A DNA stretch of 32,800 nucleotides. Origin: Bacteriovoracaceae bacterium. GTDB lineage: Bacteria; Bdellovibrionota; Bacteriovoracia; Bacteriovoracales; Bacteriovoracaceae. The DNA lies in the NCBI GenBank assembly GCA_028101965.1, contig JAOHMI010000024.1, forward strand, positions 1-32,800. Reading direction: 5' to 3'. The position numbers and the translations under genes were made by a program. A model generated the notes under the pieces. It ran no database searches, was not told where the DNA came from, and worked only from the letters and a program-made list of their open reading frames with translations. Of the stretch, positions 25,186 through 32,800 are shown in pieces. The stretch's first letter is position 1, and every line of letters starts with the position of its first letter.

Positions 25186-25993
25186 ATAGATCTACCGATT
25201 TAAATAAACTATCAATGGATTCCATTTGAGATTCATAGCTCCCATCTAAAATGACATTCTCTGTTTCGAGAATGATTCCTTTTTCTTGCATGTCTAAATC
25301 CATTTCCACTCTACAATTTTTGAGTTGCCCAATTCGTTTTTCAACTTCTTTAATGGCTTCTTCCATATGAGGAAAATCTTTATTATTAACTCTAATGATT
25401 AAATTATTCTTAGTATTAATTTCATAAATTAACTTCTCTAATAACCTTTCAATATACTTATCATCATCTTTCACTTCTTTTAAGACGATCCATTTGGTTA
25501 AGTTTTTAATAATATCATAAGCGTTTTGCCGATTTTTAGTATAAATCTCTTCTGACTTAGCCTTAAAATCTTCGACATATTTTTTAAAACTTTCAACCTC
25601 TTGTTCAAATACCTCATATGATTTTTCAAATGCCTCTTCGTAACTTTCTTCTTTTCCCTGTTCAATTCCACGATCATACGCATCTTTGCTAATTTTCTTT
25701 AATCTTGCATCGACTTTTTGGTTAATTTTATCATTATCCTCTTCCTTTCTTAGGCTAAGAATTCCTCGATGTTTTTTTACCAAAGACGCCATATGAAAAT
25801 TAGTGCTTCTTTCTGCATCGCTATCTGATTTAATTACTTTAGAAGGTACTTTTTTTCCACTTCTATCGCTTGCTGTAAATTCTTCAAAATCAAATGAATC
25901 AGCATTTTTGATACTGTCTGATTCGAATTGATCGAAAGAAAAACTTTCTACAATAACTTTATTTGTATTTCGAATTGGATTCTTCAAACCCAA
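25175..25993 (-). CDS. fliH: Flagellar export ATPase regulator FliH
   Basis: A 272-residue protein. A charged, probably disordered N-terminal region precedes a long helix (about 120-175, with YDRGIEQGKEESYEEAFEKSYE, the GxxxG-like FliH part) and the C-terminal domain that binds the FliI N terminus. FliH dimers hold FliI and connect it to the C ring. The frame opens at TTG (25991-25993), but GGAG sits only 3 bases before it. The second in-frame TTG at 25985-25987 is spaced 9 bases and is the better start, giving MKNPIRN. It overlaps fliI. Confidence 0.88.
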   Translation of the reverse strand: MGLKNPIRNTNKVIVESFSFDQFESDSIKNADSFDFEEFTASDRSGKKVPSKVIKSDSDAERSTNFHMASLVKKHRGILSLRKEEDNDKINQKVDARLKKISKDAYDRGIEQGKEESYEEAFEKSYEVFEQEVESFKKYVEDFKAKSEEIYTKNRQNAYDIIKNLTKWIVLKEVKDDDKYIERLLEKLIYEINTKNNLIIRVNNKDFPHMEEAIKEVEKRIGQLKNCRVEMDLDMQEKGIILETENVILDGSYESQMESIDSLFKSVDLYDE

Positions 25994-26010
25994 GTTCTCC
26001 TTTCAAAGTG

Positions 26011-27042
26011 TTAAACAAGTGCGTCTTCATTACCTCTAGAGATAATCGCTTTACCTTTAGCTTCAAGATCTTTAACTTGTTGAACAATTTCTTGTTGTGC
26101 TTTTTCCACATCACTTAGTTTAGTTGGCCCTAGTGCATCCAGATCTTCTTTTAGTAACTGTTGTGCTCTATTAGACATATTTTTAAATAGCTTAAGTTTC
26201 ACTTCTTCCGGTGCTGTTTTAAGTGCGATAACCAACTTAGTATTATCTACAATTTTAAGAAGTTCTTGCATCCCTTTATCATCACAATAAACTAAATCTT
26301 CAAAAACAAACATGAGCTTTCTAATTTCTTCCGCAAGCTCAGGATCTTTTTCCTCAACTCTGGCCATAACATTCTTCTCATTATTTTTATCCATCTGATT
26401 TAACATATCGGCGATTGGTTCAACACCACCAAGTTGGTTCGTATCAATTGAACCAAGAGTCGATAATTCAGTTTTTAAGACATCATCTAATTGTGCGATA
26501 AGCTCTGGAGAAACAAAATCAAGATTAGCCACCCTTAAGACAACTTCCGCTTGTAAGCCCTCTGGAAGCTTTTTTAAAATATCCACTTTCTTTTCAGTAT
26601 TTAAATGGGCCACAATCAGTGCAATTGTTTGTGGATGTTCATTTATAAGAAAGTTAGCCAGCGTTCTAGTGTCAACCAGCTCAAGAGATTCAAGAGTGTT
26701 AGCAGAACCGACCTCTACAATCTGTCCTAATAATTGACGTGCTCTATCCTCACCGAGGGTATCCATAATAAAGCCACGACCTTTATTTTCAGAAAAGAGT
26801 AAACTATTTTCTTCATTAAGTGACGAATAAAAATCCTCTAAAACTCTTTTAACCATCCAAATAGGTGCTTTAGAAACATTCGACATGGCGTTAACCATTC
26901 GCTTAACATCATTATCCTTCATATGTTTAAAAATAAGTTTCGCTGTGGTAACTCCAAGAGAACTTAAAAGCAAACCAGCTTTTTCTTGCCCACTTAAGAG
27001 AGCATATTCAACATCAGGATCAAGTGTTTTTTCTAAAGCCAT
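26011..27042 (-). CDS. fliG: Flagellar motor switch protein FliG
   Basis: A 343-residue cytoplasmic protein of normal FliG length. The three domains are in order: an N-terminal domain binding FliF (LSGQEKAGLLLSSLG), a middle domain with the EHPQ motif (NEHPQTIALIVAHL, then KKVDILKKLPEGLQAEVVLRVA) and the C-terminal torque domain (FVFEDLVYCDDKGMQELLK, ALKTAPEEVKLKLFKNMSNRAQQ and LGPTKLSDVEKAQQEIV), which carries the charged helix that contacts the stator. AAGGAG is 8 bases before the ATG. It lies between fliF and fliH as is usual. Confidence 0.96.
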   Translation of the reverse strand: MALEKTLDPDVEYALLSGQEKAGLLLSSLGVTTAKLIFKHMKDNDVKRMVNAMSNVSKAPIWMVKRVLEDFYSSLNEENSLLFSENKGRGFIMDTLGEDRARQLLGQIVEVGSANTLESLELVDTRTLANFLINEHPQTIALIVAHLNTEKKVDILKKLPEGLQAEVVLRVANLDFVSPELIAQLDDVLKTELSTLGSIDTNQLGGVEPIADMLNQMDKNNEKNVMARVEEKDPELAEEIRKLMFVFEDLVYCDDKGMQELLKIVDNTKLVIALKTAPEEVKLKLFKNMSNRAQQLLKEDLDALGPTKLSDVEKAQQEIVQQVKDLEAKGKAIISRGNEDALV

Positions 27043-27061
27043 TAGCTTTACTCCTTACTGA

Positions 27062-28750
27062 TTAAGCAATTTCTTTTTGTCCATCTTGAGAGTGAATCAT
27101 CTCATGAACAACCTGAGCTGCTTTGGATGGGTTCTGCTCCACCAAATTTATAATTTTTTCTTTAATCATATTCCCTTCAATTTTTTCCGGGTTCAGTTTG
27201 TCTTCAATAGTCGGAAGAGCATCTTCCAGACCAGGAAGCTTTTGATTGGCTTGAATCTTTTCAAGCTCTTCAATAGTTTTCGGCAAAAAATCTTCAATAG
27301 ACTCAACCGTATTCTCTGTAATCCACTGAATAAATGGCCTAACCACTATGAAGAAAAGTAATGCAATTAAAACACCAATCATTAAGTATTTAGTAATATT
27401 TTTAAGGATCTCTCGATTCTCTCTTCGACGTAATATAGCTTCTGCTTCAGATAAATCCTCTCGAGCAAATTCCATATTTCTAATGGTAATGGAATCACCT
27501 CTTTTTTGATTAAGACCGATTGCCGAAGCAACGATCGCTTGAAAATTATCTAACTCTCCTTCAGACCATGCTTCATTTTTAGTAACCATTACCCCTTCGT
27601 CATCAAACTGTTTATTTCCTTCAGCATCTAATACAGGCACTTTTTTCGCATCTACCATGACTGCTACTGATAAAAATTCAATATCCGCGATTGGATTTTT
27701 CTTTTGGATAACTTTACTAGGTACATTATAATTTTTAGTCGATAAGTTTTTATTTGTATCAGATCGCGTTTCAGGTATACCTGGTTGAGGATTTTCTCCT
27801 GGAATATTTGATCGAGCACCTGGTATCCCCTGGGGACTTGGACGAACACCTTCGAACTTTTGAGAATTATTTACTTCACTAACAACAGCCTTACTTTCAT
27901 CATCAAACTGTTTGTGAGTTTCCACTGATTCGGTAAAGTCTAATTTTACTGAAACTTTTGCAATAACACCTTCTTCTCCAACTACTCGTCCTAAAATTTC
28001 CTCAACTCGAGTCTCAAGGGACTTCCCCATATTTGACTCAAGCGCAATTCTCGTCGCTGCCTGCCTTGCTATTGGATCGCCATCATTATTACTTAATTTC
28101 TTTCCTTTTGAATCCAAAATAACCACATGCTCATTTCTCATTCCCTCCACTGTTGCAGAAACTAAATGCTGTAAACCTTCAACCTCAGGTTTAGTTAGAT
28201 GCATTCCCGGGTCTAAGTCGAGTACGACGGAAGCTGATGGATCCTTCTTCTCACTCACAAAAGGTGACGACTCTGGGATATTTAAATGGACTCTAGCCCG
28301 TTTAACCCCACGTAGATATTTCATTGTTCGCATTAGCTCACCTTCAATGGCTCGCTGACGATTTATTTTTTGAACAAAAGTGGTGGTTCCAAAGGCTTGC
28401 TTATCAAAAACTTCGTAACCGAGTGTAGAGTTAAAATTGATCCCTCTTTTAGCTATTTCTAATCTCCAGATATTAACTTGATCAATTGGAACGTAAATTT
28501 TCTTTCCATCATCATCTATTTGATAAGAGATATTTCCTTCTTCCAGGAGTTGGGAAATGGTAGCTGCATCTTCTTTTGTTAGGTCAGAATAGAGAAGTTT
28601 GTATTCTGTTTTCGAAGCCCAAACCATAAGTATAGCCATGCCACCAAGGATGGCGACACCTATTCCAAAGAAACTAACTTTTCTTCTCATATCGAGAGAA
28701 TTAAAAAAGTCTCCAAAGTTTTGTAGAATTTGTGTAAAAAACTTTTCCAA
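27062..28750 (-). CDS. fliF: Flagellar MS-ring protein FliF
   Basis: A 562-residue membrane protein with two transmembrane helices (about 26-46 and about 452-475) flanking a periplasmic YscJ/FliF domain. Characteristic blocks include LYSDLTKEDAATISQLLEEGNISYQ, QRAIEGELMRTMKYLRGVKRARVHLNIP and DPSASVVLDL. The C-terminal tail binds FliG. FliF forms the ring on which the rest of the motor is assembled. The start is TTG (28748-28750), with AAGGAG 8 bases upstream; no nearby in-frame ATG competes. Confidence 0.96.
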   Translation of the reverse strand: MEKFFTQILQNFGDFFNSLDMRRKVSFFGIGVAILGGMAILMVWASKTEYKLLYSDLTKEDAATISQLLEEGNISYQIDDDGKKIYVPIDQVNIWRLEIAKRGINFNSTLGYEVFDKQAFGTTTFVQKINRQRAIEGELMRTMKYLRGVKRARVHLNIPESSPFVSEKKDPSASVVLDLDPGMHLTKPEVEGLQHLVSATVEGMRNEHVVILDSKGKKLSNNDGDPIARQAATRIALESNMGKSLETRVEEILGRVVGEEGVIAKVSVKLDFTESVETHKQFDDESKAVVSEVNNSQKFEGVRPSPQGIPGARSNIPGENPQPGIPETRSDTNKNLSTKNYNVPSKVIQKKNPIADIEFLSVAVMVDAKKVPVLDAEGNKQFDDEGVMVTKNEAWSEGELDNFQAIVASAIGLNQKRGDSITIRNMEFAREDLSEAEAILRRRENREILKNITKYLMIGVLIALLFFIVVRPFIQWITENTVESIEDFLPKTIEELEKIQANQKLPGLEDALPTIEDKLNPEKIEGNMIKEKIINLVEQNPSKAAQVVHEMIHSQDGQKEIA

Positions 28751-28787
28751 AAACGTTTCTCCTTAAACCTATTTCCCTACTTAAGTA

Positions 28788-29141
28788 TTAAATTTGCATT
28801 TTCATAATATCTCTATAAGCATCAATGACTTTATGTCTTATTTGATTCATTGTTTTAAATGCAATATCTGCTTTTTCAACAGCTAAGAGAGTTTCTTGAA
28901 GATTATTACTCTCTCCACTAGCCAATTTTTCCATGGCCACATTAGCTTCTTGTTGTAACGAATTAATTTCAGTTATTTGATCCGTAAGAAATTGGCCAAA
29001 GGTCTTATTATCTGATCCTTCTATTTCTCCGCCCTGTTTATTAATATCAACACGATTTCCAAACTCAACTGTACTCTTCCATTCTGTCGCTTTGGAATTA
29101 TTTAATATACTTTTTAAACCGGCATAATTCTGAATACTCAT
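28788..29141 (-). CDS. fliE: Flagellar hook-basal body junction protein FliE
   Basis: A 117-residue protein with the FliE C-terminal pattern: FGQFLTDQITEINSLQQEANVAMEKLASGES, then LLAVEKADIAFKTMNQIRHKVIDAYRDIMKMQI. FliE joins the MS ring to the rod and is one of the first exported rod components. GGAG is 6 bases upstream of the ATG. It lies between flgC and fliF, its standard position; the 36-base gap to fliF carries the fliF ribosome site. Confidence 0.95.
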   Translation of the reverse strand: MSIQNYAGLKSILNNSKATEWKSTVEFGNRVDINKQGGEIEGSDNKTFGQFLTDQITEINSLQQEANVAMEKLASGESNNLQETLLAVEKADIAFKTMNQIRHKVIDAYRDIMKMQI

Positions 29142-29157
29142 AACTTACTCCTCAGTC

Positions 29158-29595
29158 TTACTTCCCTATATCCAAAGTTTTAATGGCCATAGATTTAGAT
29201 GTATTTAAAGCCGAGATATTTGCCTCGTAGGCTCTTTGGGCACTAATCATATCTGCCATTTCTTTCATGACATTCACATTCGGATAAGCTACATATCCAT
29301 CTTCATTTGCTTCAGGGTTATTCGGCTCATATTTTAAAATAGGTGGATTGTTTGTACTAACAACCTCTGTCGCATGAACTTCTTCTGCATGAGCATCAAT
29401 TTCTCCATCGAGCATGTCTTTAAAACTTTTCCTAGCGGGCTCTGAACCAAACACAACTTCTTTTCTCCGATAAGGTCCTCCCTCTGCAGTTCGGGTTGTT
29501 TGAGCGTTCGCAATATTCGAAGAGATTGCTTCCATTCTCTTTCGATTTGCACTCAAACCACTTGAAGAGATTTTCATACTTTTTAGTAAATCCAT
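29158..29595 (-). CDS. flgC: Flagellar proximal rod protein FlgC
   Basis: A 145-residue rod protein. It has the N-terminal signature MKISSSGLSANRKRMEAISSNIANAQTTRT and the C-terminal match (VMKEMADMISAQRAYEANISALNTSKSMAIKTLDIG), with YVAYPNVNV preceding it as in FlgC. FlgC subunits form part of the proximal rod through the periplasm. AAGGAG precedes the ATG. It is preceded by flgB (16-base gap) and followed by fliE (16-base gap). Confidence 0.96.
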   Translation of the reverse strand: MDLLKSMKISSSGLSANRKRMEAISSNIANAQTTRTAEGGPYRRKEVVFGSEPARKSFKDMLDGEIDAHAEEVHATEVVSTNNPPILKYEPNNPEANEDGYVAYPNVNVMKEMADMISAQRAYEANISALNTSKSMAIKTLDIGK

Positions 29596-29611
29596 TTAGC
29601 CAAACTCCTTA

Positions 29612-30019
29612 TCACTTCTCTGAAGCGATTGTGTATTTCATCAAAGCTAACTTTTTATTTATTAATTGAACGATAGCTTCGTGCATGACTTTATTTTGCG
29701 CCATTAATGACATCTCTCGTTCAACATCCACTGTATTTCCTGACTGACTTACGACTCCGTTGGGGTCTTCAATGACGTCAGGTTTTAAATTGTTAAATCC
29801 ACCTGAACCAACATCATAATGCTCATCAGTTCCTTTCTTCATTGATAAGGCACCATCAGTATCCAAAGCTCGGGAAAGAGCTTCTTCGAATTCTAATCTT
29901 TTAGCCTTATATCCAGGGGTTTCTGCATTCGCCACATTTGAGGAGATAATCTCTTGTCTCATCTCTCTATATTTAGCGGCAATCTGCAGAGCCTTTAATG
30001 TTTTATCAGTTACATTCAT
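29612..30019 (-). CDS. flgB: Flagellar proximal rod protein FlgB
   Basis: A 135-residue rod protein with the FlgB pattern ALQIAAKYREMRQEIISSNVANAETPGYKAKRLEFEEAL and a C-terminal VDVEREMSLMAQNKVMHEAIVQLINKKLALMK. It forms the proximal rod with FlgC. It starts 9 bases after the regulator gene and lacks a clear Shine-Dalgarno, so it probably depends on translational coupling. It opens the structural part of the flagellar operon. Confidence 0.95.
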   Translation of the reverse strand: MNVTDKTLKALQIAAKYREMRQEIISSNVANAETPGYKAKRLEFEEALSRALDTDGALSMKKGTDEHYDVGSGGFNNLKPDVIEDPNGVVSQSGNTVDVEREMSLMAQNKVMHEAIVQLINKKLALMKYTIASEK

Positions 30020-30028
30020 ACGTAATCA

Positions 30029-30973
30029 CTATCTTAAGTTAACAAAGTAATTGTTACCTTCTCCTCGATATTCATTAATTTTATTTCTCAAAGTTCTGAT
30101 TGATACTCCAAGAATTTTTGCGGCTTGAGTTCTATTTTCTGAAGTATGAATAAGAGCTTTCTTAATCAACAATCTTTCTGCATCTTTCAGGCTCATTAAT
30201 CTAAATCCACTTTCATCATTATCCATGTTGATAACTTCAGTTTTCTTTTCACCAATCTCGATTGCATTAACATCGAGCACGCCATTTTTAGCATTGTCTA
30301 AAGAATTGGAAATAACATTTTTTAATTCTGTTATGTTATGGGTCCAATAAAAGGTATTGAGTTTATTTTTAGCATCTTCTGCTAGGACTACATTTCCCAT
30401 ATTCTTTGAAATTGAGATCTCATTAGCAAACACTTCTGCTAAAAGCGCGATATCATTACCACGATCTCTCAGTGGCAATAAAGTAATTTGAGTAGAAGAA
30501 AAATAAGTAAATAAAGCTCTTTGAAATCGACCTGAAGATACATATTTGCTTAAATTTTTGCTACTTGTTGCCAATACTCTTACATCTAATTCATAATCAG
30601 GTAGCTCTGTTAAGATTTGATAAAGTCTCTTTTGAAATCTTTCGTCAATGGCGTCGATATTTGCTAAAACAACTGTTCCACCATTACCAGTCTCTAATAC
30701 ACCTTTATTGAACTTTCCTGTTTCTTCATCTCGATATCCTAGGACCTCACCTTCAACTTTTGCTGTATCCTTAGCACAGTCGACTACCATAAAAGGACCT
30801 TCAGCTCGAACAGAACTCTGATGAATAAATTCACACATTCTTTTCTTACCAGTTCCAGCCTCTCCTAAGATTAGGGCAGGAGCTTTTGTGATAGCAATAT
30901 TTTTAGCTAACTCTATTGCTTTAATGTGCTTAGGGTGATGACCAATTAGTGTTGTAGCGGTATTAGAAAACAT
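30029..30973 (-). CDS. Degenerate sigma-54-type AAA+ regulator with Fis-type DNA-binding domain
   Basis: A 314-residue protein with NtrC-family AAA+ and Fis-type helix-turn-helix domains but no N-terminal receiver. Walker A is intact (GEAGTGK, 37-43). Other key elements are changed: the GAFTGA loop is replaced by RDEETGKFNKG (81-91), Walker B reads VVLAN (Ala104-Asn105 where DE is expected), the arginine-finger stretch FRxDLxxRL reads FQRALFTYF (150-158), and the sensor II stretch NVREL reads NITEL (213-217). The C-terminal DNA-binding motif RTQAAKILGVSIRTLRNKINEY (281-302) is well preserved. Sigma-54 activation by the usual mechanism is unlikely, so it may act as a DNA-binding repressor, co-regulator or sigma-54-independent regulator. 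AGGAGG precedes the ATG. Its position directly ahead of flgB points to control of flagellar genes. Confidence 0.85.
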   Translation of the reverse strand: MFSNTATTLIGHHPKHIKAIELAKNIAITKAPALILGEAGTGKKRMCEFIHQSSVRAEGPFMVVDCAKDTAKVEGEVLGYRDEETGKFNKGVLETGNGGTVVLANIDAIDERFQKRLYQILTELPDYELDVRVLATSSKNLSKYVSSGRFQRALFTYFSSTQITLLPLRDRGNDIALLAEVFANEISISKNMGNVVLAEDAKNKLNTFYWTHNITELKNVISNSLDNAKNGVLDVNAIEIGEKKTEVINMDNDESGFRLMSLKDAERLLIKKALIHTSENRTQAAKILGVSIRTLRNKINEYRGEGNNYFVNLR

Positions 30974-31014
30974 TCGACCTCCTGTCTGTTAATGTTTTTT
31001 AAGCGATCTAATCC

Positions 31015-32790
31015 TTAGATTGCTTCGTCTTTAAGTTTCATTAAATTTAATTCAGTTTTTGCACCTTTTTTCAGGTAATCGGGAACATCACTTCCATTAA
31101 CTAGATTGTTTAGAAGTTCAATTCCTTTTTCTTTTTCAAACATATTTATATAAGATTTCGCCATAAGATAATTCAAACGATGAGTAAAAAGACTTTCTTT
31201 GTAATCATCTTTAAATTTATTAATCATCTTGACTACATTCGAGAAATCTTTAATCGCAACAACGAATGAAGACTCAATAATTAAATAATCAAATCTTTCA
31301 ACGATTTTGGTTTTCTTAACTAATTCTGATTGAGTAGAGCCGTCCATTAGTGCGTTCAAATCCTTTTTCAGCGCTGTGAGAACATTGATAATTTTTGTAT
31401 ACTTCTTGTCTTTGTAAAGAGACTCTGCGTATTCCTGTACGGTTGAAGTAAATTGTAGTGGGGTTAATTTTCCCCTCTCCACTTCATTGTTTAATAACCG
31501 TTCAAAATGCTCAATAGCTTTTGTATATTTTTCAAGATTGTAAGATATTTTTGCCAGGTAATAGTATTTCGAAAAGTTAGAAACATCATTAGCCTTTAGC
31601 TTAATCAACAACTTTGAAGCCAAGGAGAATCGACTCTGATTCATGTAATTCATAATTTCTAATTCAGAAATTAATGAATTTAAGTGATCTTCTTTTTTAA
31701 ATTTCACCCAACGTGGAAAAGTTCTTATTTTATTATTCTTGGATGATTTCAACTGGTTAAAGTACTTTTTAAACAGATTATCCAGTCCTAACTTTAAGTA
31801 ACTTGAAGAAACTAAAAACATAGCATGGGGATTTTGAGCAACTTTATCCGAGTATTTCTCATGATTCATTTCCCAACTCTTCACTGCTTTTTGATAGTCT
31901 TCATTATCATAATAATTCTTAATCAGACCTAGTAGCATTTCGGCACCATCTCCAAAAAAAGTTCTTTGCTTTGACTGACTTAAATTTTCGAGAGGAATAG
32001 TGTCGATATATTTAAACCCATCACTATAATTTTCAAGAGCAAGATAAGTTCGACCACGAATAAGCCATAATAAATCTTGTAGATTTTTACCTGCAACCAT
32101 CTTTTCATCTTTGGACTGGTCTAAAAATACTAAATACTCTTTTTGTTTTGCATTTATTTTTAATTTTCTAGTCAGGTTGTAACCAACAAAACGTAATCGA
32201 GCTTCATATCTTATTTTAGGATTAGAGCTGCGATTGATAGCTTCCTCATACAGCTTAGACACTTTTTCATCATCTCTATCTAGCATGTCATAACTTAAAG
32301 CAACCCGTAAACGAGCATTTGAACTTTCCGTTAAGAGAGAATGATTTTGAATAAATTGATCAAAGTACTTAATGGCTTTTTTTAACTTCGCTTCTCTAAA
32401 ATAAGCCTCACCTACGTTGTAAAGTAAAGATGCTTGAATATTATTACCATAGCCTGATTCATTTTTTTCAAATGACTTAATAAGCTTTTTATACTTCCCT
32501 TGCTTCAAATATAAATAACTCAAGTAACTATCAACTAATTGAGCAGGTATCATCTTCCGAAAGGATTCATTAACAATTGACTCTTCTAACTCCTTATCAA
32601 GAGACAATTTAGCTAAAGAATAAAGAATTAATTGGATTCCTTTTTTCAACCCTTCATCATCAAAATTCTCTTGAGCAAGGACCACATATCTTTTTGCATA
32701 ATCCAATAACTTTACATATTTCTTTTCATTTTTTAAGTCTTGAATACGATAGCGAAGAATACTTTTTTTCAAATCATAATCTTCAGACAT
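31015..32790 (-). CDS. TPR-repeat protein upstream of the flagellar operon
   Basis: A 591-residue, all-helical protein with several tetratricopeptide-like repeats; the clearest are around LYNVGEAYFREAKLKKAIKYFDQF (about residue 110-140) and YYLAKISYNLEKYTKAIEHFERLL (about 395-425). There is no signal peptide or membrane segment, so it should be cytoplasmic. TPR proteins are scaffolds for protein complexes; the partner here is unknown. It lies 41 bases upstream of the regulator gene on the same strand and is probably in the same transcript, suggesting a role in flagellar assembly or regulation. That role is inference. The start ATG is 10 bases from the window end, so the upstream region is not visible. 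Confidence 0.78.
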   Translation of the reverse strand: MSEDYDLKKSILRYRIQDLKNEKKYVKLLDYAKRYVVLAQENFDDEGLKKGIQLILYSLAKLSLDKELEESIVNESFRKMIPAQLVDSYLSYLYLKQGKYKKLIKSFEKNESGYGNNIQASLLYNVGEAYFREAKLKKAIKYFDQFIQNHSLLTESSNARLRVALSYDMLDRDDEKVSKLYEEAINRSSNPKIRYEARLRFVGYNLTRKLKINAKQKEYLVFLDQSKDEKMVAGKNLQDLLWLIRGRTYLALENYSDGFKYIDTIPLENLSQSKQRTFFGDGAEMLLGLIKNYYDNEDYQKAVKSWEMNHEKYSDKVAQNPHAMFLVSSSYLKLGLDNLFKKYFNQLKSSKNNKIRTFPRWVKFKKEDHLNSLISELEIMNYMNQSRFSLASKLLIKLKANDVSNFSKYYYLAKISYNLEKYTKAIEHFERLLNNEVERGKLTPLQFTSTVQEYAESLYKDKKYTKIINVLTALKKDLNALMDGSTQSELVKKTKIVERFDYLIIESSFVVAIKDFSNVVKMINKFKDDYKESLFTHRLNYLMAKSYINMFEKEKGIELLNNLVNGSDVPDYLKKGAKTELNLMKLKDEAI

Positions 32791-32800
32791 CTTAAATATG

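Noticed and set aside
1-32800. tRNA, rRNA, CRISPR arrays, insertion sequences, phage attachment sites
   Set aside because: No cloverleaf-like sequence, regularly spaced repeats, transposase-like protein or terminal inverted repeats were seen on reading through the window.

Overview
The window is AT-rich, densely packed DNA from a flagellated, rod-shaped, Gram-negative-type bacterium: it encodes lipoproteins, an elongasome, a PpiD-like periplasmic chaperone and a near-complete basal-body/hook operon. Base composition, the large secreted serine-protease lipoproteins and overall gene style would fit a Bdellovibrionota lineage such as Bacteriovoracales. That placement is an inference from style; nothing in the window proves it.

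Layout. (1) 1-4304, plus strand: the tail of an acidic protein, a glutaredoxin, an HD-domain phosphohydrolase, an unknown exported protein, a duplicated DUF350-like membrane protein and a rhodanese-fold protein lacking its catalytic cysteine. (2) 4301-5063, minus: a small exported protein and a MarR regulator. (3) 5143-9614, minus: the cell-elongation operon mreC-mreD-mrdA-rodA, with no mreB at its head. (4) 9800-11566, plus: a PpiD-like chaperone and a single-cluster ferredoxin, divergent from mreC across a 185 bp regulatory region that holds a perfect 9-bp inverted repeat. (5) 11803-16685, plus: two tandem, translationally coupled subtilase-fold lipoproteins, the first with an intact catalytic tetrad and the second a pseudoprotease. 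They are followed by a C-terminal scrap of a haloalkane-dehalogenase-like gene and an unrelated lipoprotein. (6) 18312-32790, minus: a flagellar operon in the order TPR protein, degenerate sigma-54-type regulator, flgB, flgC, fliE, fliF, fliG, fliH, fliI, fliJ, motE-like, fliK, flgD, TIGR02530-like protein, flgE. This is the order familiar from the Bacillus fla/che operon.

How the genes work together. The mre block builds the lateral wall. The flagellar block supplies the rod (FlgB, FlgC, FliE), MS ring (FliF), rotor (FliG), export ATPase complex (FliH, FliI, FliJ), hook-length ruler (FliK), hook cap (FlgD) and hook (FlgE). The regulator ahead of flgB has lost GAFTGA, the Walker B acidic pair, both arginine-finger positions and the sensor II arginine, yet keeps its Fis-type DNA-binding helix-turn-helix. 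It therefore probably binds DNA without activating sigma-54 polymerase in the usual way.

The most unusual system is the protease/pseudoprotease lipoprotein pair. Both carry a very large insertion (about 350 residues) between the catalytic Asp and His positions and share a non-subtilisin architecture. No tRNA, rRNA, CRISPR array or insertion sequence was seen.
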